In this document: positions 1 through 11,600 of the stretch, in pieces | Layout of the letters: each line of letters begins with the position of its first letter | Numbering within the stretch: the stretch's first letter is position 1 | Source of the DNA: Siphonodentalium dalli | Lineage: Eukaryota > Mollusca > Scaphopoda > Gadilida > Siphonodentaliidae | Reading direction: 5' to 3' | Length of the DNA: 64,000 nucleotides | NCBI GenBank assembly: GCA_032622095.1 | Contig: CP136065.1 | Span: 116,665,195-116,729,194 of the forward strand | Notes under the pieces: generated by a model | Databases searched by the model: none | Seen by the model: the letters and a program-made list of their open reading frames with translations, nothing else | What the model was told of the DNA's origin: nothing | Position numbers and translations under genes: made by a program

Positions 1-90
1 TTCTTATCCGGCGAAGTATAAACACTCTATTGTTATCGCTGCCGGCTAAAGCGAATGCGGTCTTCGCCGGGTAATGTATAAACACCCCCT

Positions 91-2693
91 TAGACTCATC
101 CGTGGCATGTCTAATGATTGTCAGACTCACCGCGCTGTAGGTAATTGCGGCCAGACTTACCCGTGGCGCGGGTAATTAATGCTAGACTCATTATCAATGT
201 GTGTAATGACAGTTAGACTCACCCGCGGTGTGGATAATGATTGTTATATTCATCCGTGGTGTGGGTAATGACTGTTAGACTAATCCGTGGTGTGGGTAAT
301 GACTGTTATACTCATCCGTGGTGTGGGTAATGATTGTTATACTCATCCGTGGTGTGGGTACTGATTGTTATACTTATCTGTGGTGTGGGTAATGATTGTT
401 AGACTCATCTGTGGTGTGGGTAATGATTGTTAGACTAATCCGTGGTGTGGGTAATGATTGCATGTTATATTCATCTGTGGTGTGGGTATTGATTCTTAGA
501 CTCATCCGCGGTGTGGGTATAATGATTGCAAGAGTCATCCGCGTTGTGAGTATTGACTGTTAGACTCACCCGCGGTGTGGGTAATGATTGTTATACTCAT
601 ATGTGGTGTGGGTAATGATTGTTATACTCATCAATGGTGTGGGTATTGATTGTTAGACTCATTTGTGGTGTGGGTAATGATTGTTAGACCCATATGTGGT
701 GTGGGTAATGATTGTTAGACTCATTTGTGGTGTGGGTAATGATTGTTATACTCATATGTGGTGTGTAATGATTGTTAGACTCATCTGTGGTGTGGGTAAT
801 GATTGTTAGACTCATTTGTGGTGTGGGTAATGATTGTTAGACTCATATGTGGTGTGTAATGATTGTTAGACCCATATGTGGTGTGTGTAATGATTGTTAG
901 ACTCATTTGTGGTGTGGGTAATGATTGTTAGACTCATATGTGGTTTGTAATGATTGTTAGACTCATCTGTGGTGTGGGTACTGATTGTTATACTCATCCG
1001 CGGTGTGGGTAATGATTGTTAGACTCATCCGTGGTGTGGGTACTGATTGTTATACTCATCTGTGGTGTAGGTAATGATTGTTAGACTCATCCGTGGTGTG
1101 GGTAATGATTGTTATACTCATCTGTGTTGTGGGTAATGATTGTTATACTCATCTGTGGTGTAGGTAATGATTGTTAGACTCATCTGTGGTGTGGGTAATG
1201 ATTGTTAGACTCATCCGCGGTGTGGGTACTGATTGTTATACTCATCCGTGGTGTGGGTAATGATTGTTATACTCATCTGTGGTGTGGGTAATGATTGTTA
1301 GACTCATCTGTGGTGTGGGTAATGATTGTTAGACTCATCCGCGGTGTGGGTACTGATTGTTATACTCATCTGTGGTGTAGGTAATGATTGTTAGACTCAT
1401 CCGTGGTGTGGGTAATGATTGTTATACTCATCTGTGTTGTGGGTAATGATTGTTATACTCATCTGTGGTGTGGGTAATGATTGTTAGACTCATCCGCGGT
1501 GTGGGTAATGATTGTTATACTCATCCGTGGTGTGGGTAATGATTGTTAGACTCATCTGTGGTGTGGGTAATGCTTGTTATACTCATCTGTGGTGTAGGTA
1601 ATGATTGTTAGACTCATCTGTGGTGTGGGTAATGATTGTTAGACTCATCCGCGGTGTGGGTACTGATTGTTATACTCATCCGTGGTGTGGGTAATGATTG
1701 TTATACTCATCTGTGGTGTGGGTAATGATTGTTAGACTCATCTGTGGTGTGGGTAATGATTGTTAGACTCATCCGCGGTGTGGGTACTGATTGTTATACT
1801 CATCCGTGGTGTGGGTAATGATTGTTATACTCATCTGTGGTGTAGGTAATGATTGTTAGACTCATCTGTGGTGTGGGTAATGATTGTTAGACTCATCCGC
1901 GGTGTGGGTACTGATTGTTATACTCATCCGTGATGTGGGTAATGATTGTTATACTCATCTGTGGTGTGGGTAATGCTTGTTAGACTCATCTGTGCTGTGG
2001 GTAATGATTGTTAGACTCATCCGCGGTGTGGGTACTGATTGTTAGACTCATCTGTGGTGTGGGTAATGATTGTTAGACTCATCCGCGGTGTGGGTAATGA
2101 TTGTTAGACTCATCTGTGGTGTGGGTAATGATTGTTAAACTCATCTGTGGTGTGGGTAATGATTGTTATACTCATCTGTGGTGTGGGTAATGATTGTTAT
2201 ACTCATCCGTGGTGTGGGTAATGATTGTTATACTCATCCGTGGTGTGGGTAATGATTGTTATACTCATCTGTGGTGTAGGTAATGATTGTTAGACTCATC
2301 TGTGGTGTGGGTAATGATTGTTAGACTCATCCGCGGTGTGGTACTGATTGTTATACTCATCCGTGGTGTGGGTAATGATTGTTATACTCATCTGTGGTGT
2401 GGGTAATGATTGTTAGACTCATCTGTGGTGTAGGTAATGACTGTTAGACTCATCTGTGGTGTGGGTAATGATTGTTAGACTCATCCGCGGTGTGGGTACT
2501 GATTGTTATACTCATCTGTGGTGTGGGTAATGATTCTTAGACTCATCCACGGTGTGGGTATAATCATTGCAAGAGTCATCCGCGGTGTGAGTATTGACTG
2601 TTAGACTCACCCGCAGTGTGAGTAATGACTGACTGATAGAATCATCCGCGGTGTGGCAAATGACTGTTATATTCACCTGTGGTATGCGTATAA
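91..2693. repeat. 31-bp minisatellite array, about 84 copies, with 124-bp higher-order units
   Basis: Head-to-tail repeats of about 31 bp, built on GTGTGGGTAATGATTG followed by TTAGACTCATCTGTG. Variants differ mainly at three places: TTAGAC or TTATAC, CATCTGTG or CATCCGTG or CATCCGCG, and GGTAATG or GGTACTG or AGGTAATG. The GGTACTG variant recurs with TACT at 1227, 1351, 1661, 1785, 1909 and 2033. The spacings are 124, 310, 124, 124 and 124 bp, exact multiples of 31, so part of the array was amplified in blocks of four units. Outer units (91-250 and 2540-2690) are more diverged than central ones, as expected of arrays homogenised from the middle. No long open frame of plausible composition runs through it. 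The first 80 bp of the window hold two related GTATAAACAC-containing segments and are not part of the array. Confidence 0.97.
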
Positions 2694-2780
2694 TTGCAGC
2701 TGAGAGAAAACTAGATATAATATAGTGCAATTATTTATTCTTGAAGCTTCCATGCATAATCATACATAACATTTGAATCG

Positions 2781-4166
2781 TCTATATATATATTTTGAGA
2801 CTTCCGTATATATATATATGTGTGTGTGTGTGTGTGGGTACTTCATAGAATCGAAAACGGCTGCGCGGATTGAGGTCAAATTTCGTATATAAGGGTAAAA
2901 AGCCAAGGGGATCGCCGACGTCGCATTTTGGACAAGCTCTGATCACTCATTCTCCACTCCCAATCAATAAAATCACCGCAAACACGGCGGGGGTTAATCG
3001 GATTGATATTCGCTCGCGATCCAAGAGGAGTAACTCTACATTTTTTGATATCTGTATATGTATATTTTTATATCCATATTCACTTCAAACTGCTAAACCC
3101 GTTGAGCCAAAACTTGCTAATACCTCCCAAAATATAGAATTTACATTTTCTCATATATACATTTCTTGTTACGGCTGAAAATCTTTCAATACATTCATAT
3201 AAACAAGCTCTAAACTTACACCCCTCGATTCGTGCTAACTCACGCACCTTATATGGCTGCTAAAATTTAGTAAATACGAGGCAGTGCGATACGTTCCTGA
3301 ATCTGACGGGACTTCCACTGCCTTCTCCTTTGACCATCTCGTAAAGGTGGGGGGTCACTCACAAGCCGTGAATGCCAACAACGACATTGTTGGCGAGAAA
3401 ATAATTAGTTCAAATTACTAAATCCACACAATGCTAATTTTCTCTTTATGGCAATGTGAGAATCTTCGGGCAAGAATTTTCGGGTGGCCACCAAGCCGTG
3501 AATGCCAACAACAACGACATCGTTGGCATACCCTCTTGATTAAAAAGACAGAATTAACTCATTAAAAAATGCGTGTTGCCCCAAGCCGTGAATGACCATC
3601 TCGTAAAGGTGGGGGTCACACACAAGCCGTGAATGCCAACAACAACGACATTGTTGGCGAAAAAATATTTACTAAATCCACACAATGCTAATTTTCTCTT
3701 TACGGCAATGTGAGAATCTTCGGGCGAGAATTTTCGGGTGGCCACCAAGCCGTGAATGCCAACAACAACAACATCGTTGGCATACCTATTTTAGGGACGG
3801 GTATCATAATTCCTCATGATTAAAAAGACAGAATTAACTCATTAAAAAATGCGTGTTGCCCCAAGCCGCGAATGCCAACAACAACGACATCGTTGGCATA
3901 CCTCTTTTAGGGACGGGTATCATAATTCCTCTTGATTAAAAAGACAAAATTAACTCATTAAAAAATGCGTGTTGTGTGATTCTTATGTCTGTCGTTCCTA
4001 GGAACGGGGGAAATTTTCATCGGGTCAGTTTGTACCTTAAATCATACATCTTTTAGGGACGGGAACCATAATTTCTCTTGATTAAAAAGGCACAATTAAC
4101 TCATTGAAAAGCCCAAAAAATGTCATGTTTCGGACCAACGCCGCCAGTGGCGGGCTAACCTGCTAG
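2781..4166 (+). mobile_element. Helitron-like non-autonomous element inserted in copy 1 of the 470-bp unit
   Basis: The 5' end begins TCTATATATATATTTTGAG. The 3' end is a small GC-rich hairpin (CCGCC-AGT-GGCGG, 4141-4153), then nine to ten bases, then CTAG followed by host T. TC at the 5' end, and a hairpin just before CTRR with no target duplication, are Helitron hallmarks. The uninterrupted host sequence survives at 4633/4634 and 5105/5106. It shows that the element sits between G and T with nothing duplicated. Internally there is a TG microsatellite (2820-2837), a block with CGAAAACGGCTGCGCGGATT, and a tandem region (3360-3960). No replicase or helicase coding sequence is visible, so it would need a partner for movement. 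Related copies lie at 47767 and 54142. Confidence 0.85.
3362..3990 (+). repeat. Tandem block of stem-loop units inside the Helitron-like element
   Basis: The segment CAAGCCGTGAATGCCAACAA or a close variant occurs about five times (near 3362, 3492, 3622, 3746 and 3863). Each is followed by ACGACATTGTTGGC or ACGACATCGTTGGC, so each copy can fold as GCCAACA pairing with TGTTGGC. A longer unit of about 250 bp, carrying GTAAAGGTGGGGGTCAC and the stretch around AATGCTAATTTTCTC, is duplicated (about 3340-3590 and 3595-3845). Internal tandem repeats of this kind are common in non-autonomous Helitrons. No coding sense is apparent. Confidence 0.85.
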
Positions 4167-5727
4167 TATCATATATATACAACATGCATATGGGCACCGA
4201 CAGCCACCTGCCAATTATATGCCACATTCTATAAGTGAAACCAAATTTCCCCTGTAGAGTGTGGCACAGCAAATGTGTGGTGTGAAAAAGGGAAGTGGCT
4301 GCCGGCATCCGTGAGTCAAAACTATGGAATGCCCGTCTATATTAATTAAAACAAAAATGAAATGGGAGTGGCGGGTGGGTCAATAATTAAGAAAATGTTC
4401 AAGTGAATTAAATTTTTGGTTGCTCCCGCACATGGAAACTTCAAGAAAGAAAGTGGAAGAGTTACCGCTCTTCCAGCATCATTGAATGCAAAAGTCTGTT
4501 CCAGAATTCTCTCAACCGCAATTATACTGTTTGAAGCCAAACGAACACAATTGCAGCTGAGAGAAAACTAGATATAATATAGTGCAATTATTTATTCTTG
4601 AAGCATGCATAATCATACAGAACATTTGAATCGTATAATATATATACAACATGCATATGGGCACCGACAGCCACCTACCAATTATATGCCACATTCTATA
4701 AGTGAAACAAAATTTCCCCTGTAGAGTGTGGCACAGCAAATGTGTGGTGTGAAAAAGGGAAGTGGCTGCCGGCATCCGTGAGTCAAAACTATGGAATGCC
4801 CCCCTATATTAATTAAAACAAAAATGAAATGGGAGTGGCGGTGGGTCAATAATTAAGAAAATGTTCAAGTGAATTAAATTTTTGGTTGCTCCCGCACATG
4901 GAAACTTCAAGAAAGGAAGTGGAAGAGTTACCGCTCTTCCAGCATCATTGAATGCAAAAGTCTGTTCCAGAATTCTCTCAACCGCGCAATTATACTGTTT
5001 GAAGCCAAACGAACACAATTGCAGCTGAGAGAAAACTAAATATAATATAGTGCAATTATTTATTCATTAAGCTTCCATGCATAATCATACAGAACATTTG
5101 AATCGTATAATATATATACAACATGCATATGGGCACCGACAGCCACCTACCAATTATATGCCACATTCTATAAGTGAGAAAAAATTTCCCCCGCAGAGTG
5201 TGGCACAGCAAATGTGTGGTGTGAAAAAGGGAAGTGGCTGCCGGCATCCGTGAGTCAAAACTATGGAATGCCCGCCAAGCCGTAGGCCGCCAGAAAGATG
5301 ATTCGGATAAGATTGGAGCCATATTCCGATGTCAAGTTGCTTGCCGAATGAGAGCCGGGGTAGGATTTGAGGCCCCCTAACTGCAAACCGCGTCCCAGAG
5401 CGACGATGGACCCTGAAGACGTGACAACACGCAACCTGAGATGAAAATAACTGGGCCAGTATCCACATCTCACTAAAATAATACAAATATAATATACAAT
5501 GTATTTATAAACCCATATAAATACACAAGTCACCACATATTGTAGCATATCCGAATTGACAGAGAAAAGGCTTGAATTTATCTTATGCTTTTATTTTTAA
5601 TACTGTAATGGCAATATGTGTCTCCTGACCAGTCACATACTTTTATTCCCAAGATATTTAATCACACGTAGTTAGCCCAATGGCAATTTGTTTTATGTAT
5701 TTCGGTCTTGTAGCTTGTGTTATAACA

Positions 5728-6690
5728 TTGTCATATTAGTGAGAAATTTTATATTAGTGTGAGAATTGTCATATTAATTATGTGAATTTGTCATATTAGT
5801 GTGAGAATTGTCATATTAGTATGGAAATTGTCAAGTTAGTGTGAAATTGTCAAATAGGTGTGCAAATTGTCATATAAGTGAGAAAATTGTCGTATAGTGT
5901 GAAATTATTATTATTGTGAAAATAGCATCTGGTGTGAAAATAGTATTTGTTGTGAAAATAGTATTTATTGTGAAAATAGTATTTGTTGTGAAAATAGTAT
6001 TTGGTGTGAAAATAGTCAATAGTCAATTATCATAATCAATAGTATGACATTATAAGTCAATAGTGTAAATATCTAGTCAATAGTGTGAAATTATCAGTCA
6101 ATAGTGTTTTAATTATCAGATTGTGCGAAAATTATCAGATTGTGTGAAATTATTATATTAGTGTAAAAATATTATGTTATTGTTAAGTTATTATAACTAG
6201 TGTGACCTTATCATATTAGTGTGAAATTGTCATATTCGTGTGAAATTGTCATATTCATGTGAACTTATTTATCATATTAGTGTGAAATATCATATGGTGT
6301 GAGTTTAAATATTAGTGTTAAATTATCATTAAGTTAGTGTGAAATTATGTCTTTTCCTGCTGTTTAATTATTTCTATGGAACACTCGAATGAAACGACCA
6401 GGATGCGCTGCCCGGCATAAAGAGAATGTGTTGAATAGAAAACTGGATCTTGATTTGTCAGGTATTCCAATTGATCAAAGATCTGTAATTTAACACCTGA
6501 ATGAACTGAGAAACTAAGGATTTAGTATAACACATTATTAAATTCGTTGTCCAATGCGAATTGTCATATTATTGTGAACATTGTCCTTATTCGTGTGAAA
6601 TTCATATTAGTAGAAAATAGTCATATTTGTTTGAAATTATTGTAGTGTGAACCTTATAATTAGTGTGAAATTAGTGTCGTCATGACATTT
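5728..6690 (+). repeat. Degenerate short tandem array (about 18-20 bp unit)
   Basis: Loose repeats of GTCATATTAGTGTGAAATT and shorter forms such as GTGAAAATAGTATTTGTT fill 5728-6350 and 6555-6690. The array is much more diverged than the 31-bp minisatellite, with variable unit length and T/A-rich drift, so it is older. It is interrupted at 6351-6552 by non-repetitive sequence in which I recognise nothing. The array ends just downstream of the 3' end of the gag-like pseudogene on the opposite strand. Confidence 0.85.
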
Positions 6691-6703
6691 TGGGCTGTTG
6701 GTT

Positions 6704-7967
6704 CTAACCATTGTGATTCAAACTGATGTAGCATGATTTAGCATGATCAGGACAAGAAGAAGACTCTGGGCGATGCTTCTTCTCCTTGTGCTGTCGCCAA
6801 CATGTGGCACAGATGTGCTCGACTGTTCTAGTCTGCACCTGAACCAGTGCGCGGTGATGGCCAGACTGCAAACAATGATTTCTTTGATAAGGCTAGCAAT
6901 ACCATGTGCAATCATCAACACCTTTGATAGAAGACTCAGCTCCCAAGTCACACGAAGGAGGTGGCTGGAACACTTGTATGCGTACATGCTTTGACAATAT
7001 GGGCAACTCAATAATACTGGGACCATCAACCCACCGATTCTTTCCCAACTCTATGCATCGTAGCCAGTCTGCATATAAGGTCAACAGAGCCTTCCATTCA
7101 TATATAGAATGGTAATATGAAATCTTTTTCAACAGGATTAATCGTCCTGTTCTTTAAGAAACAGAAATACCTACCCTGGTGATAGTTTCAAGTTCACCAG
7201 CTACAAACTGTTGAAATGAATGACTCTTAAATTCAATATTTGAATTGACATATTCAAATTCTAGAGTAGCATGGGGGAAATCTGTGGGTTGATGACCCTA
7301 TCTGACGGCTTAGCAGTAATGCCTGACTTTAAACTTGAATGGGAGCTTTGAGCTCGTTGAGTATTTTCGCCTTGCGACTCATTGTCATCATTATCATTAT
7401 GATCTAAATGCATTTCATTATATTCTTGAGATAACACATCATTATTATTGTTAGCTGCAAGACCAAGTGATGAAAGTTTCTGGGAAACTTTCGCATTAAG
7501 ATATTCAAGTTTTCGCAATTTATCAATATCTATAGAAATATCAGAATTTTCTGCATCTTTTGTAGAATTACTAGCACTAGCATGCACACCTTTAATTTTC
7601 TTGGTGCTCTCTCTGGTTGTTGTCAATTTCTGCTCCAACCTCTTTATCTCAAGAATTTTGTTTTCTCGTTCTTGTTCCTGCTCGGCCTGCTTAACTTTGC
7701 TTTTGAGCTGGGCAATATGTTGGTCCAAATGACTCAGGTCGGTGTGAGTGTCAGCTGATTCTGAGATATCGGTATTAGGAACATCATCAACGTCACCCTC
7801 TTCAACATCAGAATAATCAGCAGCAATGGTAGAACACACGAACTTGTCCTATCTGTGTCCTCGAGTGGGCTGATCGCCCCGATATCATCTTTGTCAATGT
7901 CATCCAAACCATAATTAATTTTTTGACAGTCCACTGTCTTCCGGGACCTTTGTGAGCGTGAGGACAT
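6704..7967 (-). pseudogene. Decayed retroelement gag-like ORF
   Basis: Read on the minus strand from an ATG at 7967. The N-terminus is basic (MSSRSQRSRKTV), followed by an acidic stretch. The frame is then lost near 7840 and continues in another frame as an open stretch of about 190 codons. That stretch has a charged coiled coil (LDQHIAQLKSKVKQAEQ onward) and an acidic Asn/Asp tail. A second frame change near 7265 leads to FQQFVAGELETI, then to YEWKALLTLYADWLRC. After an in-frame TAG near 7048 it reaches HICATCW with neighbouring Cys and His residues that may bind zinc. The order of basic N-terminus, coiled coil, helical block and Cys/His block fits gag-like ORFs of invertebrate retroelements. 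That comparison is from memory and the exact superfamily is unsure. At least three lesions mean it cannot be functional. A GTAGGT donor-like site at the second break makes an intron an alternative to a frameshift there. No LTRs were found around it. Confidence 0.6.
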
Positions 7968-7999
7968 AACTGCCTTAGCCCTAACAAAGCAGGAATATT

Positions 8000-8170
8000 C
8001 AATAATTAAGAAAATGTTCAAGTGAATTAAATTTTTGGTTGCTCCCGCACATGGAAACTTCAAGAAAGGAAATGGAAGAGTTACCGCTCTTCCAGCATCA
8101 TTGAATGCAAAAGTCTGTTCCAGAAATCTCTCAACCGCAATTATACTGTTTGAAGCCAAACGAACACAAT
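8000..8170 (+). repeat. 3' part of a 470-bp unit (right half of split copy 3)
   Basis: Matches 4380-4550 and 4850-5018 almost base for base, including GCATCATTGAATGCAAAAGT and the GAAGCCAAACGAACACAA end. It then joins minisatellite-type sequence directly, whereas copies 1 and 2 run into the next 470-bp unit. This marks the right edge of the composite satellite locus. Confidence 0.93.
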
Positions 8171-8360
8171 GACTGATAGATTCACCCGCGGTGTGTGTAA
8201 TGATTGTTATACTCACCGCTACATGTGTGTGTTATGACTGTTAGACTAATCCAGGGTGTGGGCAATGACTGTCCACGTATGGGTGCCATGGGTAATGACT
8301 GTTAGACTCACCGATGTGTGTGCTATGGCTGTTAGACTTACCCGCGGTAATGACTCCGTC
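8171..8360. repeat. Diverged remnant of the 31-bp minisatellite
   Basis: About six units with recognisable GACTGTTAGACTCACC and CGCGGTGTG cores, more diverged than the main array at 91-2693. With the main array it brackets the 470-bp units, so those units lie within a minisatellite field. Confidence 0.85.
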
Positions 8361-10960
8361 TCTGTGCATTGATTACGCAAGTCAGCGTGACGATTAATAA
8401 TGCAAGGTATTCCATTGCCATCTGAAAACAATACAAATATTATTAAATATATCACTATATTGTATGAATCTTTTCTATTGTTGCAAAATTACGCAGAGGA
8501 ATATCAATGTTCTGTTGAGTTTGACAGTCTAACTGCAATATTAAAAGCAATTTGTTAAAGGCACGGATGACCTTCCCGATGGGTATTGCTGTTGAAATAG
8601 CCACAACCATGAAACCGCCATAAACATAAAGAACATTAAAATATAGACACATTTTGTTCTTATACCAATCATAAATATCGCATAAATAAGTTACAGAGCT
8701 AACAATGGATTATGTGCAGTCGTTGATTTGTTTGTCATGTTGCTTTGCCACTACTCTTTATTTATTTTTCAGTGTAATAACATATATGGGAGCACATAAA
8801 CCGTGTTATTAGAACGAAAAAGGTGAATGAAATAAATTCAACAAATTTGTTAAATTACTGTGATGTTTATATACCATATCCCAATACGAACATACATTCC
8901 AAATTTCATTTATATCCACTGAGAATCAAAGGAGAGAATGCGACATCACGCCCGCTTTATATAGCGTGCTTCAGAACGAAAACATTGACTATAATCAACA
9001 AGTTTGTGAATTTAAAAACAATTCAAAACTTATATGGATTCCATATCCTAACACGGACGCACATTCAAAATGTAACTCATATCCATCGAGAAACAATGGA
9101 GAAAACGCGACATAACACCCCGCTTACACATTTTATTTGGAACCGGCCTCGGCTTATAAATACTTTATAATGTGTCACAATATAGTAGAGTCCTATTTTG
9201 GGCTCCGTGGGAAAATGATGAACAAACACAGAGACCATTCCCATTTAATAGGCAGTATATGATCTCCATACTTCAGATTTTTTGTTAGACCACCTGGGGT
9301 TGCGACTGGGTGGTCTGGACAGTGAAGCCACAACGATGGCCGCCATGCTAATATTTTTAAGCTCGCTGGATATCATGATAAAATGTAATTTCGACATCAA
9401 ATATATGACTATCCTTTTGTACAGTATTTGGTGTGGCACCATGTTATATTTGTATATAACAATTTATCTCCCCGATTAAAGATGGCCTTCAAAATGGCGA
9501 CCGTAAATGGGGAAATTAGATGATTCTCCATGCATGTCGCCTACATCATTTCAGATTGTATCGAACGGTGGCGATTAGGGAAGATGTTTCCATTATAACA
9601 AATAACTTGGAGTGATTGATATCTCAGTGTAATCGAGATGGCCGCCAATGTGTCGAAATGTCGAAATTTCATATTGAAATACATGATAATTCAAGTTTAA
9701 TATTTTTCTCTGAAACATGCATTCTGCATGGCCAAGAGTTGCCAATTTTAGTTTTCAATTCACCAGTATCGGCCGCTGATCGATTAACAATTAATTAATT
9801 AATGGAGCACCTCAACATGGCAACGAGCGTAAATATGTCACAGCGCAGCCAGGAGTTGTGTAATCGAGTTAACCGCTCACAGATAATTACTATGGATACC
9901 ATTGGCAACAAGTTGTTCCGATCCGCGGGTTCCGCTGTTCCGAGTAAACACATGGAACCTACCCAGAGATTTGATCACCGAAAAATGGTATCTTACTTCA
10001 TGGCATGCAATATGAAATACACATTTCATACAGTTACTTTAAAGTTTATTGGTGGATTTAATTACAACCCTGTTTCGTTCGATATTCTGGGATTCGAGCA
10101 TGAAAACAGTTTGTGAACAAATTAAATAATTCGCCCTGGACCATTTTTACACTACTTGTTTGTGAACATACTGTTAAAATTGTCATGCTCGATTCCCTGA
10201 ATAGCCTGCTCAATAGAGTACTGTTATCTCATTATTGATAAATATTTCCGCAATATATCACAGCGTGTAAGAATGACAAATATTCCTATCAGTATCATAC
10301 ATGGGCTTTCGGTGAGAACATAACATTCACTATATATAAAGGGAACAGACGTTCGAGCACGTTAAACATATCGACTTGTGCCAAACTCCATATTATAGCA
10401 ATATTTAGATAGAGACCAACATAGAATGTGGTGAGAATGGTGAAGTTGCCAACTTCAGTCGCTGTCATGCAGATAGCAACGCGCAAATAATGCATGTGAT
10501 AGCTGGACGTTCTTGCATATTGATAGCGATTGAGTATATCTACCCGCACACTAAAAGGTCTGACGACGGACTCAATCAAATTACTGCATATAGCTAACAT
10601 TGACTGGCATTTGAAGCCAGAAAATTATAAACCTGTCTAATGAATAAAATCACCACTGATAATGTTATCTCAGTTGAGGAGATTGCCCGGGGCCTTTTTT
10701 TCGGATATGATAGCTATATTTTAATATTGTCCATCTCTTCATTATATACCGTTAAGACGTGATTGATGGACGAGGTTGGATAGTCTGTCGAAGCTACATG
10801 GAAGTTTTCTGACGTAATAACCATAACATTCTTCGTAAAATGAATCCTTGTCTTGATGATTGGAATGGAAAATCGACACAGAATGACCAGACACCAGCTT
10901 CTACCATTCTGGCAACAATGTGTGTGGGAATCAATCTTGATGATTGCCTTAGGCTTAAAC
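8361..10960. other. No recognised gene; one TTAA-type repeat terminus
   Basis: I recognise no gene here. At 8555 TTAA is followed by AGGCACGG and then GACCTTCC, resembling the left end of the MITE at 25471, but no matching right end is seen. Open frames of 60-115 codons (for example near 8823, 9802 and 10295) have no recognisable domains and low-complexity composition, and are treated as chance. Confidence 0.6.
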
Positions 10961-10965
10961 TGTTT

Positions 10966-11600
10966 TTTTGCCACATGTCCACCGGTATATTTCCAAATGT
11001 GGATTAATATGACAACCAAGATGTGATCGTTACAAATTTTAATTAGAATTCAAGCAATAAATCTACTTGAATTACAGCCATATTTTTTTAGTAAGACACA
11101 CGTGTATTTTCGGCACGCAAAGTGAAGTCAGAGCTTAGTGCAATGCTGTTGACGTCAAAGCCGGAACTTTATTATTATGTTAATTATAATATAATTGTGA
11201 TATTCGATTTGTGTTTGGTTATTTAGTGTGAGATAAACATTGGTGATAATAGTGATTGAACAATTGTGTCAACACGAAAAGACACCTTTAAATGGAACTA
11301 TATATTTTTCTGGAAGGGGTCTTTACTTCATCTTTGGTTTGTGATGAAATCAATATAAATGTATTTAACCCCAGGTGTTTCGAGATCGTTTTTGCATGCT
11401 AAAATGTGAATATCAGTGTGATAAAATGTATCTCAAATTCGTCGCAATTCTGACAATTGCCTTTTTTGCCACATGTCCTCACTAAATACTGGTATATTTC
11501 CAAATGTGCATTAATGTGACAACCAGATGGGATCGTGACAAATTTGAACTAGAATTCGAACAATAAATCTACTTGCATTACAGCCATATTAGCATATTTT
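10966..11600 (+). repeat. Dispersed direct repeat, two copies about 490 bp apart
   Basis: The segment from TTTTTTGCCACATGTCC to the ATCTACTTG and ACAGCCATATT blocks appears at 10972-11084 and again at 11461-11594. They share phrases such as GGTATATTTCCAAATGTG and differ by a 10-bp insertion and substitutions. The second copy may mark duplication of a small unrecognised element. Nothing coding is seen. Confidence 0.8.

Larger units (their letters stand above)
2694..5277 (+). repeat. Tandem units of about 470 bp (copies 1-3), copy 1 split by a Helitron-like insertion
   Basis: Three direct copies start at TTGCAGCTGAGAGAAAACTA (2694, 4551, 5019). Copy 1 is 2694-2780 plus 4167-4550, copy 2 is 4551-5018, and copy 3 runs 5019-5277 before it is interrupted. 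Landmarks in each copy are the segments ACATGCATATGGGCACCGAC and GTGGCTGCCGGCATCCGTGA. Copies 1 and 2 also carry GCAAAAGTCTGTTCCAGAAT; in copy 3 that part lies beyond the interruption. The copies differ by scattered substitutions and small indels, so the duplication is fairly recent. The array directly abuts the 31-bp minisatellite on its left. Short open frames recur at the same place in every unit, but they are repeat-borne and show no recognisable domain, so I do not call them genes. Confidence 0.95.
5278..7999. other. 2.7-kb segment interrupting copy 3 of the 470-bp unit
   Basis: The left half of copy 3 stops at GGAATGCCCGCC (5277). The right half of a 470-bp unit resumes at CAATAATTAAGAAAATG (8000) and runs to 8170. 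The two halves together make about 430 bp, some 40 bp short of a full unit, so this looks like one unit split by an insertion with loss of target sequence. The inserted DNA contains a degenerate short tandem array and a decayed gag-like ORF. No terminal repeats of the insertion could be seen, so the mechanism is open. Bases 5278-5727 hold no recognised feature. Confidence 0.65.

Noticed and set aside
91-2693. CRISPR array
   Set aside because: Repeats are contiguous with no unique spacers, and the context is eukaryotic.
2512-2730. Minus-strand ORF in the 31-bp array
   Set aside because: Lies in minisatellite sequence; no start context or domain.
4123-5548. Several minus-strand ORFs repeated in each 470-bp unit
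   Set aside because: The same frame recurs because the DNA is repeated. The copies carry indels that break the frame differently and no domain is recognised.
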